Below, piece by piece: positions 49,657 through 63,182 of a stretch of DNA of 64,000 nucleotides; positions within the stretch are counted from its first letter, which is position 1, and the number at the start of each line of letters is the position of its first letter. The stretch is from Paramecium tetraurelia (lineage: Eukaryota > Ciliophora > Oligohymenophorea > Peniculida > Parameciidae), in contig NW_001798959.1 of the NCBI RefSeq assembly GCF_000165425.1, forward strand, positions 238,871 through 302,870, given 5' to 3'. The translations under genes and the position numbers were made by a program. Below the pieces are notes generated by a model that had not been told where the DNA came from, did no database searches, and worked only from the letters and a program-made list of their open reading frames with translations.

Positions 49657-51360
49657 ATGTTTTCGCCACAAATAATAGAAAACCTAAATGATTACTAGTG
49701 CTCCTAGAATCATAATAGACCTATAAAGTCAGCTTGTATTTAACCAAATTACCCCCAAAATAAAAGATTTTTCTGTGAAGAATGTTTAAAGGAAATCACT
49801 ATTGAAGTACATCCTTTAGGTTAGATAAGGTAAAAAATTGAAGATGACCTGAAGACTTCCATCTAGTAATGTGAAATCTAAATATCTCCTTTTTTAAATA
49901 TGCTCAGGTAATTAGAGTAGAATATTTGTTCCTTAAAAGAATATATATTATAGGAAATCAACAGTTTAATTAATATAACTTCAGAATCAATATCAAAAAT
50001 TGAGACATTGATAAAAAAATAATTCAGTTATAGTTTCATAGACACTTTGGAGAAATTGTCAAAACAGACCCCTATTTACTTCTAACCCCAATAATTAATC
50101 CATAATATTAAGGCATTCAATAATACTTGGATTAGCTAATTGGATGAAAGATTAGGTAAATTCTTGCAATTTGAACAAAGTAAGAAAGCTGTCGAGATTT
50201 TAAATAATATCAAACACCAATAATCATTTACAAATACATTTGTCTCTTAATAAGATAATCTTTTCTTTTATTCACATAATGCTTCATAGGAAATCTAAAA
50301 GAACATTAAGATTGGTTAGAATGTATTTTCTATTAAACATCCATATTGCTATGCAATTGCTATAAACAAGGAAAACAATATCATTGTTACTTCTTCCAAT
50401 AAAAATTTAAGCATATTTTAAATCGGTCAAGGATCAATTAAGCTAGAACAACTTTGTGAAAACAAGTATTCTAAGTTCATAGTTACACTTACTTTCTTTA
50501 AATCAGCCACAGCAAACAATACATTCATCTCTGGTTCCTAAGATTCAAATATTGTCATTTGGATTTAAAATAGAACTATTTAATCACAATTTTCTTGGGA
50601 ACCAAAGCTTTTATTACAAGGACATGCATCTTGTATTAACTGTCTGATTGTTAACTCTTTTGATTCAATTATTATCAGTGGATCTGACGATACCAAAATC
50701 AAATTTTGGTCTCCTGAATAGTCTTCTAATAAATGGTATTGTTAGCAGACTATCAGAGAGCATTCGAACAGTGTTTTTGGGTTGTCCATCAATTCATAAG
50801 GGAATTAATTAATTTCATGTGGTAGAGATATGTTAATATTGGTAATGCAGAATTAAAATAATTAAAACTGGTAAATTAAATAAAAGATTTAAACTTAGAA
50901 TTATGGGTACAGATTAACCTTCATTAATGAAAATATATTTACATTTTAACCTCACCTGAAGAATAAAAGTGAAATAGAAATATTCTAGATTGATCCAAAT
51001 ACAAAAAACTATATAAAATTAAGAAATTTGTAACTTTAGGGAACTAAAATGACTTGCTATTATTATTTTCCTTAAGTTTACATCCCCTAATTAAGTATGC
51101 TGATTACTAAGAATGGACATTATGTGAACTTTATTAAATTTTAATTTACTTCATAACACTAGTTTTAAGATTGCAAATTAGAAGCTGCATTAGATTTTGG
51201 TGTGCTAAGTTATGGGGAGATCTTTGGAACAACAAGTGAAGATGGAGAATACTTAATAACTTGGGATCTGTTATCTTAATGTATTCAAATTAAGAATTCG
51301 ATAGAAGTATCGCAAACTTATAATGATGTATTTAGAACCTATTCTTATGTTTCAATATGA
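49657..51360 (+). CDS. Cys-rich N-terminus / coiled-coil / WD40 protein (567 aa)
   Basis: No intron, 568 codons in frame. Residues 14-48 contain paired Cys/His residues (CSQNHNRPIKSAC, then FFCEECLKEI), a zinc-binding cluster. About 180 residues of helix follow, then a WD40 region from residue 220 with blades containing ISGSQDSNIVIWIQ, IISGSDDTKIKFWS, VFGLSINSQGNQLISCG and GTTSEDGEYLITWD. The architecture resembles the gene at 10581-12164 (zinc cluster, coil, WD40), so both may belong to one expanded Paramecium family. Function unknown. Confidence 0.88.
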
Positions 51361-51785
51361 TTCAATTTCCTAAAGGCTTTTGAATATTTAAAATAATGTA
51401 AACAAGATATTAATTAGTAACAATTTGTTCTGCTTTAAAAATATGATAAATTCTCAATTTTTAATTTAATATTTATTATTATCAAAGTATTAGAAGAGTT
51501 GTATCTTACTGTATCATATTTCATTATGATTTTTTTATTGTTATATACATTTTTATAATATGACACTGCCAATCCTTCACTGATCACAAATTGTTACCGA
51601 GATATTAAGAAAATTTACTTCGAATTCAAGATACTCATTATCACTTATACAGAATTATTTATCTTAATTTTCATCTAGAAGTATATTATTATTGTTAACT
51701 TTAAGACATCTCTCAAACTCTTCTCAAACTAATATATTCATAAGAAATTTATTGATTATATATTTTAAAGTTCCTAATAACTAAA
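51361..51785. other. AT-rich intergenic stretch
   Basis: 425 bp, no gene seen. Upstream region of the giant cysteine-rich gene. Confidence 0.5.
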
Positions 51786-54700
51786 ATGATTTCTTTTAAG
51801 GTAACATTGTTACTTTTCCTGTTTTGCATTTAGACGAAAGGGATTGATTTATGTAATGAGTATGAAAGATTTGAAAGTTGTGTTTAGAGTGATAGTAATA
51901 AATGCAAATGGGATGGAATTAGGAAGCTTTGTGAAAGAACTTTTGATTTTTAATAAGGGTGCAGTCTCAGTTTGAATAGGAAAGCTTGCATTAGACAAAT
52001 TGGGAATGTAATTGGTTAACCAGCTAAATGTATAACAACTATTCTAAATTAGGTCGCTTTTTATCAGTATGTGAAGACATACCCAATTTAGAAACAGAGA
52101 GATGTGAAAACAATCTCTCAAAGTCTGGGTGCATCTCAATTGCTAATCCAGAACATATTTGCTATTGGAAAGACAATAGTTGTCATGTACTACCTCGAAA
52201 TCAATGGTATTAAGTTAAAGAGGACTTTGATTAAGTTTAATATAGTGTTTCAGCTTGTTCATAAATTGAGAAATATTTAATTATTCATAGTAATCTGTTA
52301 TGGGATTTGATATCTTATACTCCAGATTTATTCACAGAAGCAAACAATTCATTCAAAAAGGAAATGGGTTTAGAAGTTACTGATGATATCATATTTGATG
52401 ATCCAAACACGGTTTCTTTACAAAATAACTATCAATTCTCGAATGGCTCATTTGCTTGGTATACAATTAGGGAGTCTAAGGAAATCACTTTAACAAATTG
52501 TAATATATGGTTTTGATAATCGTAGTATAGAAATCCTATAGATATAGGTATGGATGCGTAGCTATTGAGATAGAAAACGATAATGATTACTTCAATCTTA
52601 TCACAATTACAGATGAGCAGAGAGGGGTAAATCACTTATATTGCAAATATTTGAGTAGAAATCCAAACATTGCAGATGACTATGTATTTTCTGATGGAGT
52701 ATGTAAGAAATTTAGCAATCTTGACTTAAATGACATTTAAAAAACAGTCAAGTTGAATTTAAGTTGTAAATCACTGGACTACTATTAGTGTATTTATTTT
52801 GATTCAATCTCTTATACATGCAGATTAAAGGGATTAAATTATGAATATCCTTGTGTGGTTTAAGAAGATGATTATGTGGCTGATTGTGAAAATGCTTTTT
52901 GCACTGTTAAATAATGTTCAAAGTTAACATTTCATTATTTGGACACGGATACAAACAAATGTAGTGATAGTTGTTCGTAATTCCCTCTAAATAGTTAGAG
53001 TGCATGTGAGGCAGTAAAAGGATGTAAGTTTTTAGGGACGAGTTAAAGGATTATGGAGAAGAGTTGTTCTCCTAATGATGGGTGTGATCATTTAGGCATT
53101 GAGAAGATGTATTGTATATTTTTAAAGGATCAATGTGGATGGGATGAATTATAATAACGATGTTATAGAATAAAGGATGAAGAGTTCAAATTGATGAGAT
53201 GCAGTTAAGCCTTTAATGCCTAATCTTGCGTTCTCATCACTTTAAGCGACTAAATATGCTTTTGGAATTCCATAATACTCTAGTGTTAAAATGTATTAGA
53301 ATAGCCAATTCTTATATATTAAACATCTTTAATGGATTTATAACGTGTTAATCCTTTTCTTTTAATTTTAACGTAAGTAAGTAATGAAAACTTTTGCAAA
53401 TATCAATAATCATTTCCAAGTGAATATATTCCAAGTGAAGGAAAGTGCAACCTCATTTAATCATAAATTTAATCAAAAGATATTACACATATCAACATGA
53501 ATGCATGTCTTTAATTTTATCCTGGATTAAAAAGGTGGGATTCTTTAACTCAACAATGTATAAACCTTTTAGAAGTAGAAATTAAAGAGCTTGATTGTAA
53601 TACTTAAGTATTTGTTAATAATTAAGTATGTCAGAAATCTAAGGTGGTATTACCTGGTTATCAATGTGTTTATGATCGATAAAGTCATTCTTGTAAAGAA
53701 TTAGAATCTACACAAATTCAATCTTTTGGATGTGTTGGATATGGTTTTAGAAAAGAGGTTTGTTTATCTCTAAATGGACCGAGAGTTTATTGTAAATTTT
53801 CAGCAGGAATCTGTCAAGAAATTACTGAGAGTGAGATTAACTCAGTTCGTTGTTCATCCCTATAAAATGTGAACTCACAAGTGTGTAAATTATACACCTA
53901 ATCATAAACTGTTTGTTTGTATGATAAATCCATTAAATCTTGTTACACTCCTAGTGTTTATGTTAAAATAACCTATTAATCAGATATAAATCGATATGGT
54001 TGCCAATAAGTCTAAGACACCTTAACTTATTTCGACTTAGTTAAAAATGAATGCATTTCATTTAGTGAAGATGAGGATATTTTGTTGTCTAACTTGGAAT
54101 GTGCATAAAATTATATTAATCAAAAGACATGTTTGTTAATTACTAAAAGTGGTTAAAATTGTTTTTGGGATACAGTTGAAAATAAATGTAAAAATTATTC
54201 GGGTAATTTTTCTAATTGTGGAGATCAGGATCAATTTACAAGCAGGATTTGCTAGGCCATTGTATAAAATGTGTAAAAATAATTAATAAATGATAATTAT
54301 TGTACTTATTTTGATAACAAATGCCAAACCAAATCTACTACTCTATCAGATTGTGGAGAATCTGAAAAAATGAATGTACTTAGATGCAGTGGATTAACTG
54401 GATTAAATCAAGCTGGAGAATACATTTAAATGTGTGCATTTATTGACTTCAAATGTACTTCATTAATAGATGATTCTATGGATGCTTTTATAGTTCTGAA
54501 CCAGATATCGTGCTCTTAGGCCAACTTGAAAGCCTGTTCAAAAGTATAAACTTATGGAAAATATTGTTAAGTGATTGACTATGTTTCTAACAATTATTTC
54601 ATAATCGATAAGAAATGCGTATAGGTTGATAATAATAATCAATCATGTTAAATCATTAATACTAATTTCCAGAAAGATTAAATAAATCCCAATCATTGCA

Positions 54701-57700
54701 TAAGAGCAAATGACAGTTGTTACTATGATTAATCCATCGGATGCTAATCACCAATTAATGATGATTTGGAATGTGACACTCCAGGATTATCATATTCCGG
54801 TTGTATTCTAAACACAAACAATCATAGATGTGCATTTTATAATTCTAAATGCCAATATTTTCCAACATATTCAACTATTTCAAATTGCAAATATCTAAAT
54901 TAACTAGCTTGTTCCAATTATCAATTTAAAGACTGTTATTGGAATGGTTCAATGTGTGATGTTTCTTATGATTATGGTAGTGATTACTCTTGTATTTTGA
55001 ATTAGAGTAATCTATTTATTGTTTCAAATGGTTCCACGTGTATTTATGAAGAATAAGAATCAAATTACTAATTGTACACATGTGATAGCAAATTAAATTA
55101 ATTTGGTTGTGGATCAATCCCAAATTAATATTGTTAATTTATTTAAAACTAATGCTAATTTTATTCCACCACTTAATGTGAAGATTCAGGAACATCATGT
55201 AGCTTAAATAACTCATTAAATCTGAAATGCGTTCTCAAAGATGGTAAATGTTTTCATTTTCCATACAATCATCACTAATGTGATTTCTTTGATGAAACTA
55301 ATTATGAATTCTGTCTCCAATATCCTGATTGTGTTTATGTAGATTAAAAATGTTAATAAATTTATTAAAATAGATCTTATTGGTATTGTTATTATTTAAC
55401 CCAACTTGAATGTCTTATACAAAATAAACAATATTCATGTACATGGGAAAATGAACAATGTATTGAATTTGAAGGTTCAGCTTGTCCATCTCTTGACGGA
55501 TTTCATTCATATGACGCTTGCTCAAAGTTTAACAACTGTTATTATGGATATACTAAAAGTGGCTTGGGTTTTTGTTATTAAGATGCAAACTTTGAATCAC
55601 TAACATGTGAACAGTTAGATTAAATCTTCTGTCTTGATGATATGACTCATCTAAATTCTTCACTTATGTGTTATTGGGACTAATCATGCAAAAACATAAA
55701 TAACACAGAAGAAATGTAATGTGAAGATCTATAAAACTTTTAGTCAAGTTATCCAGCTTGTGCATCTTTAAATTAGGAACTCTGCATGTACTCATTTGTA
55801 GATAAGAAATGCAAGCTTATATAAGAGTATGTTTCAATAACAATTTGCTAAGGAACAACATCAAAATAATGCTCATAAATAAAAAACACTTGTTACTTTA
55901 ATAAGTCTAAATGCTAAACAAAAGGAATACCAGAACAATTAAATAAATATGGATGTATTACTTAATCTGGATCTTGGAAATTCACCTATTTCACTTGTTA
56001 TAAATTAACTAATGAAATGCAATCAAGTTGCATCAATCTGTCAAAGGAGGCTTGTTTGGGTGATCTCACAAAGGAAATAAGTTGCCAATGGATAAACCAA
56101 AAATGTATAAATTTGTTTTAGGATTAAAATAAAAAACTATTGTCATGTCAAAATCTGAATCAAAGGGCTTGCTTAAATGTCAGTCTATCAAATATCTTAT
56201 GTATTTGGAATGAAACAATTAAAATTTGTGATTCCCTTAATATAAGCAACACTGATTGTAGTCTTAACAATTTAGATCCCCTAATGTCTGTTAGTGTATG
56301 TGCTAGTTCAACAACTAAAAGCTGTGTGAGGCATTATGATAAAACCAAATGTACAGAAATCAAAGTGAAATTGGATGGCTGCAATCTCTTTGGATTGAAT
56401 AAATAGGCTTGTATATCATTAACAAAAGCACCTTGCTCTTGGATTTAAGTTGGGGATGGAGGATATTGCAATGATGTTAACATATATACAACGTTATGCG
56501 AGGACTTTGTAAATTAATCGGCTTGTCTAAACATCTAAACATAAGGATAAGTTTGCAAATGGGAAGAATCAACTTAATAATGCATCAATTACAAATTCAC
56601 ATCTTGTGAATCTGCCAATAACGAACATTCCATCATGGCTTGTAAAGGTGTTACCGAAGAAGCATGTTATTATGATCCCTGGCAGAAGTCATGCAATCAA
56701 ATCTTGTCAACTCCAAATATTTGTTCAAGTAATTTCAATTCTCGGGCTTGTATACTGTCTATAGAAGTCTGCGTATGGCAATCAAATAGATGTTACAACA
56801 ATCCAAATTTAAATTGCCTAAATTACAATACAAAAATTAAATGTCTTCAAAGCAATGCATAAAATTGTCAATGGCTTGATAATAAATGTCAATAGTTTCA
56901 ACCTCTTGTAATAAAAGTTTATTGCTACGAATTACCAACAAATATTAATAATTTTGCTTGCATGAATAACTCAATAGATCCCTGTTGTTTTGATTCAAAT
57001 TTTATGTAATGCTATGCAGACTAAAGTAACAAAATTGCAAAAATTTATGAATGGTCAACAATAACTACTATTCTAGCATTTCAATAACCTGGTTAAGAAT
57101 CCTCCATCTTAAATGGTAAATGTGAAGAACTTAAAAATCCAAATTACTGTTTAAAATCACGTATTCCAAATATATCATGTATTTGGAATGATTCTTGTTA
57201 AGAGGTCACTTAATTTGATAATTTATCTTGTTAAGACTCTCTCAACATCTGGGGATGTTTGAATATAACTAATGAAAATTAGTTTTGTTTCTGGAAAGAT
57301 TAAAAGTGTTTAAATTGGAATACTTCTCTAGGTATTATGGAAAATGTTAATAAAAATGTCTGTATTTAATATAGCATAAATAGCATTTATGAATTAAATT
57401 CTTGCGTTGAGAAATCAATTGAATCAATATAATGCACATCTGATGGAATAAGTAAAGCAACATGTTTATCCATTCCAAATAAATAATGCAAATGGATCAC
57501 ATCTTGTATTGATTTTACTTAAACTACTGAAACAAAATGTCATGATTATACAAATGTAACATATTATGTTTGTTAAATGACTGATTTGGCTTGCAATTAT
57601 GATTAAGAATAACATAATTGTATTGAAATTTCAAAAGAAATTATTGGATTTGGAGTCTCAAAATCAAGCTGTGTATCAAATAAGAATATTTCCACGTTTT

Positions 57701-59256
57701 GGAATAGTAACGGTTGTTAAGAACTGTATGATTTTATTGATTGTGATACTTCATTAGTTGTCAATGAATTAGCATGTCGTAAAAATGTAAAAAATACAGC
57801 ATGCCTTTATGACTCAATTTCTAATCGTTGTAAGAGCAACTTCAACAGATAGTCATTACAATGTAAGACTTTAGGATTAAATCTACTGGGTTGCATACAG
57901 GTTTAGCAAGAACCTTGTATTTTTAAGGATAACAAATGCTAGGTATTTACAGGAACGTCATAAATTTGTATGTTTATTAATCTAGTGAATTCCAAAGCCT
58001 GTGCATCAGTCATCAATTAATAATGCTCCTATGACTCAATCAATTTCAAATGTTAATCTCCATTAATCAATGAGAATTATTGTAATGTTTCAGGAGTCAA
58101 TAGAGATGCTTGTGAAACTAATACACTTTGTATGTGGAGTCAAGACGACTTAGATTGTAAGTGCAATTCAGATCAGAAAATTGATACTTGCCAATTCTCG
58201 AATATTACATAATGCAGGTCTAATAGTAAATGTTATTTCGATCTTGATATTTACAAGTGTATTAAGAAGTAATGTTATCATCTAAAGGAAGTTGAATGTG
58301 CTGCAATCATGGATAATAAGACTTGTTACTTAAGTTAAAATAATAGTTGTCAACCAGCAACTAAATGCGAGGATATTATTGATTCAAAACAATCATGTTC
58401 AACTATTTACATTGATTTATAACCTTGTGTTTAGGCAGGTGCTTCCTGTATATCAATTAACAATTATAGCAGTTATTGTTCGTATTCAGATTGTTCAAAT
58501 TCTAATTGTATTTTTAAATATGGGGCATGTAAATTGAAGACGTGTGATGATTACACTGCCCAAGAATGCCAATTAGTTTAAGGTTGCTATTTAGATTAGG
58601 AAAAAACATGCCAATAATTACTTGTATGTAGTCAAATTACTTAAGAGATCTATGGAGATCAAGTCACGTATATTTGTAACAAGTCATACGTTAATGGTCT
58701 TATATGTAATTGGTAGAGATACTCCTTGTTAGATGATACTGAAGTATGCACCAATCAGTATTGCGAGTAATTTATTATTATTTATTGTAGAATCTATGGG
58801 TCATCAACTACACTTTGTTAAGGGAATGAAATCAATGGATATTCATGTGTGTTATTTAATTAATTAGTTTGCAAGTAATGTGAATATATAACAGAACCAT
58901 GCTTTTGCGATTAATAAAAAAATGTTTGTTTCTATCAAAATGGCAAATGCAATTCTATTCTGTGTTCTAATTATTTAACTAAAGATACATGTTCCTAAGT
59001 CTCGGATCGTTGTTATTGGAGCACTTCAACTGAAAATAATTCACAAATTAGTCTTTGCTTAAAGTCATGCGAAAAAATCATGGATGCTATTGAATGCAAC
59101 AGTAGATCTAATGAATGTTATTTTGAAACTTCTAAGGGATTATGCGTAAAAGGTTAAAAATAAATACCAAATTTGAGTTCTGAAATTGTAATAGAGGAAT
59201 TTTATGCCATTATCATACAAGGGTATATTTTTGTATTTTTGATTATTTTTATCTGA
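51786..59256 (+). CDS. Giant cysteine-rich surface-type membrane protein (2481 aa)
   Basis: One intron (52500-52525, 26 nt) and one missing base near 52003-52007 (CIRQIG, then CNWLT); everything else is in frame for over 2200 codons. Signal peptide MISFKVTLLLFLFCIQTKG. The ectodomain consists of dozens of diverged repeats of about 35-75 residues with the pattern A-C-x(8-14)-C-x-W-x(4-8)-C (e.g. ACYYDPWQKSCNQ, VCVWQSNRC, NCQWLDNKCQ). This recalls the Paramecium surface antigen (PSA) repeats. Unlike GPI-anchored i-antigens it ends with a membrane helix (FYAIIIQGYIFVFLIIFI) and almost no cytosolic tail. Likely on the cell surface; function unknown. Confidence 0.92.
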
Positions 59257-59280
59257 AATTGTTGTTAATATTTTCTTGCA

Positions 59281-59475
59281 TCAAATTTCACTATTTTCAT
59301 CACTTTTTTTTTTGTCATTTTTTTTAATGATTTTTTTAAATATTATTAATCTCATAGTATTATGTCCAATCAACATTACACTTAATCCAATATTCTTACA
59401 ATTGATAATGTAGAATTTAAGATACATCTCATTATTAAATGTAGTATTTCTAGTTTTAACATTCTCTCTATTCAT
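59281..59475 (-). CDS. Possible small basic protein (64 aa)
   Basis: ATG to TGA with no intron, ending in a Lys/Asp/Glu/Ser-rich tail (KKNDKKKSDENSEI). It lies 24 bp from the convergent stop of the cysteine-rich gene, a spacing typical of this window. No domain recognised, and the poly-T tracts around it make a chance frame possible. Confidence 0.33.
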   Translation of the reverse strand: MNRENVKTRNTTFNNEMYLKFYIINCKNIGLSVMLIGHNTMRLIIFKKIIKKNDKKKSDENSEI

Positions 59476-59939
59476 ATTCTCAGGATTTGATAATTAAATT
59501 ACAATAACACAATTTACAAAGATGCAATTTGAAAATATAATGAGTAGACTCAAAGATATTTATCTAAGATTTGCTCGGTAAATTTCTCTTAAATGTAAAT
59601 TAAAAATAGCTAATTATATGAAATATTTCTTTTTCATTTTAGATTCTCAATCAAAATTAGTTTTTTTAGTGATCTAAAGCTTAATAATATTTTAATGATA
59701 TAATTGATTGTTCTTAATTTTGAGAACCTAACTTTTGAATTTACAAATAGGAAAGGGTATGAAAATTAAAAATACCAAAAGCAATTTTCAAAAGCATAAA
59801 TAGATCTAACTAATCTTAGAGAAATATGGGAAGTATTTAAAAAAATTATCCCTATGAATTCAATACAGGAAGGATGTATGAATACTCACATAGATACTCA
59901 TTACTCCAATTGCAGCAATATTAAATTGATTATAATATA
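59476..59939. other. Spacer before the Sac/5-phosphatase gene
   Basis: No separate gene found. The last 114 bases (59826-59939) are open in the same frame as the phosphatase, starting with an ATG at 59826, and are richer in G+C than the rest, so the phosphatase may start there. Confidence 0.4.
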
Positions 59940-62639
59940 ATGTAATTATTAACATCTTTAACTATTAACGCAGAAAGTAAAAACACATAAGCTAAATCAA
60001 CTAAGACTTAGAACACGCAGACATTCAAAGTGCATTTTTATCCCAAACAATATATAATTGAGACAAATCAGAAAACCATAACAATAGATAAACATTTGAT
60101 TATTGATAGGGACAATGGGAATCTGTATGAAAAAGGTATTTTGTGTAAGTATACATGTAGATGGAGCACCACCTTAGAGTGAACATCAATAAATGGCTTT
60201 TTCGGCTTTTTTAGGTACAATTTACATTCTGGATAAACCTTTCTTATTGTTAGTGGAGGAGGCTGAATTAATTTGTACAATAGACGAATAAGATATATTT
60301 TAGATTGCCTCAGTGGCATTCTTACCTTATGAACCAAATGAAAAAATTATGTAATGTGCTAAGGCTAATGAAATTTTAAAAATGATAGGGCATCTAAGGA
60401 AATTATTGATTATGGGATTCTACTTCTCTTACGGATATGATTTGACATTATCGAAAGTAAAATAGAAGATCGAGGAGAAGACTGAAGAGAAATTCTTATG
60501 GAATCTGAATTTGATTAGAAATCATCTTAAGTAATAAATAGATAGGAAATGGTTGACCAATATCATACAAGGATTCATAAATTATTTTTATTTGTACATC
60601 AATGGAAAAAAACTAGACTTCTATTTGATGAGCAGGAGATCAAGTAAAAGAGCTGGTACCAGATATAATGCAAGAGGTATAGATGATGATGGTAATGTTG
60701 CCAACTTCGTGGAAACAGAATAGATTATATATTATAATAATCATTGCTGTTCTCATCTTTAAGTGAGAGGGAGTGTCCCTATATTTTGGAATCAAAGAGG
60801 ATTGTTGACAGAAACTAAATTGATGAGGTCAGCAGAATTAACCAAAAGTGCATATAAGAAACATTTCAAAGGTCTTTTGGAAGATTATTCAAGGGTTATT
60901 TGTTTGAATTTGATGGCCAAAAAGAAAAGTGCAGAATAGATGGTTACAGAAGGATTTGAAGAACAAGTAAAATTGAATTCGGATGAATTAAATGGAAATA
61001 TCAGATATGAGTGGTTTGACTTTCATCATGAATGTAAAAACAATGATTTTTCATAATCTAACCCATTGGTAAGGAAATTGATGGAACATATTAAAAACTT
61101 TGGATTCTACTTAGAAGACTTAAAAACTAAAAAGGTTTTGTCAGTCTAACATGGAATCTTTAGGACCAATTGTATGGATTGTCTTGATAGAACCAATTTC
61201 ATCTAAACCAAAATAGCCATGAGTGTTTTCGATTTATCAACAAAATAATTAGGAGTGGATTTCTAAAATCTTTTAAAAATGTCACCCATAGAAGCATTAG
61301 ATGAAGATTCAAGCAAAATTACAAATTATTTCATATAGTATTTCAAGAACATTTGGGCAGACAATGGTGACATGTTATCAATCCAATATACAGGAACTGG
61401 ATCAACTCATACCAATATTACTAGAACTGGACAGAGAGACATCACTGGTTCTTTAGATCATGGTACCAAGTCATTGATAAGATTTGTGAATTAGAATTTT
61501 GTGGATAATGATAAATAAGAGGCCATTGATATTTTATTGGGCAATCATGCTGATATCACTGCCTCATATAGTAAATAGATAGATGAAAAGTTAAAATCAA
61601 GATTTTAGGATTTTTGCAGCTTTTCTGATCGATCTATTCTGGTGGTAACTTGGAATGTAGGAGGACAAACTGTTTCATAATCTTACGATTTAAATAAATA
61701 GATTGTTGATTACGCTGCTGACATTATTGTAGTTGGATTACAAGAAATGGTTACTTCTGGAACTGGACTGGTGGTTGGATCAAATTAATATCTATAAGAT
61801 TGGGATAAGTTGATTGCCAATAATCTAAGATAGAAGGATAAGTATATCTACATTAAATCCAAAGAATTGTTGGGAATAGGATTGTTTATTTATGCTAAGG
61901 AGAGATTTCAAGACAGAATCACCAAAGTTAGTTATGATACAATTAAACTGGGTTTCTTGGGTCAAATTGGAAATAAAGGTGCTGTAGTAATTAAAATGTT
62001 GATTGATGATACTTTAATCTGTTTTATCAATTGCCATTTAGAACATGGATAGAAGAGCCTCTCTACTAGATTGCAGAGTCTCAAAGATATTCATTAAAAT
62101 ATTTTCAACCAAATAGGAATAGGGAAGAAGAAAGAAGAGAAAATTGAATAATGTGATTATCGAATCTTATTTGGAGATCTAAATTTCAGAATCAACTAAG
62201 AAGCAGACAAAGTCATCACATCCACTCAAAGACACAAATTGTTTATAGATTAGAGTAGAATACATGAAGCCAAGGAAACTCTTTAGTATATAGTTCATTT
62301 AATATTAGAAACTTGTAAAAGTATGATGAAATAATGAGTAATCGAGAACAAAATTAATATCTAAAGTAGTACAAAGAATCTGATATTAACTTTCTCCCTA
62401 CATATAAATTTGAACCCTATTCAAATATATATGATAAATTAAGAACCCCATCTTGGACCGACAGAATCTTAGTGGGGTAGAATGAGCATTGTGAACACAA
62501 ATACCAATATTACAAATGCCATGATATCAATTATAGTGACCATAGGCCAGTTAGTGCTTTAATTAATGTAAGGACCAGAAAAGAAATTGCAGAAAAGAAA
62601 GCAGAAGTCATTTAATCAATTTATAAAAATGAATCATGA
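59940..62639 (+). CDS. Synaptojanin-like: Sac1 phosphatase plus inositol 5-phosphatase
   Basis: 883 aa, introns 60136-60160 and 62286-62308. The N-terminal Sac domain has the CX5R-T loop CMDCLDRTN near residue 402 and upstream WNQRG and RTNC signatures. The C-terminal inositol 5-phosphatase domain (from about 560) has [44 protein letters not shown] and [10 protein letters not shown], i.e. all metal-binding and catalytic motifs. It would dephosphorylate phosphoinositides at several positions, as synaptojanins/INP51-53 do in endocytosis. No proline-rich tail. Start: ATG 59940; an in-frame ATG at 59826 is possible. It overlaps the convergent gene at 62608 by about 30 bp as read. Confidence 0.93.
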
Positions 62640-63182
62640 TATAATCATCAGAATATAGCAAAGAATTTTAAGTTTTTTGTTAGAATTGTGATTCCAAACC
62701 CCCCATATATTCAAGTAAGGCTCTTTTCGTTTTTTTCTTCCCTATCTTTTTTATGAAATGATAGTATTGTTCAATATTCCTCATTAATTTTAATACGATA
62801 AGTTTAATCATTATACCCTAAGAATTCTCCTTATTTGATAGTGTAAATAATATCAGATCAGTTCCATTCTACTTATAATAGTGTTTCAAATCTATAATCT
62901 GATTATTATTAGGTAAAGAGCACTATATTGATTAATTTCTTACTTAAACTCGAAACTTGAATTCAAATCAAAATTAATTATATATTTCAATACCTCTCCA
63001 AAGATTGAAAAAGCAAATTACTCTGTAGTTTAAAATTGCAAATTCTCCAAAGTCTTCCAATATTAAAGTTGAATTTATATTATTCTCAGTTTTTAATCTA
63101 TGTTCAACTTTTATTTATAATAGTTTATTTCATTCTATAATAATACTTAAACTATTCCTTCCACTTTCTTGTTTGTTTCCAT
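62608..63182 (-). CDS. Hypothetical helical protein (about 180-191 aa, frame break)
   Basis: ATG 63180-63182 opens a strong frame (VEGIVQVLLQNEI, TTEQFAFSIFGEVLKYI, FDLNSSFEFKQEINQYSALY). Near 62898-62912 the coding frame shifts by one base and continues (LKHYYKQNGTDLILFTLS, MRNIEQYYHFIKKIG). As read it ends at TGA 62608-62610, inside the phosphatase's last codons. With one further base change in AAAAAA (about 62672) it would end at the double TGA 62645-62650, 5 bp from the phosphatase stop, as is usual here. No family recognised. Confidence 0.6.
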
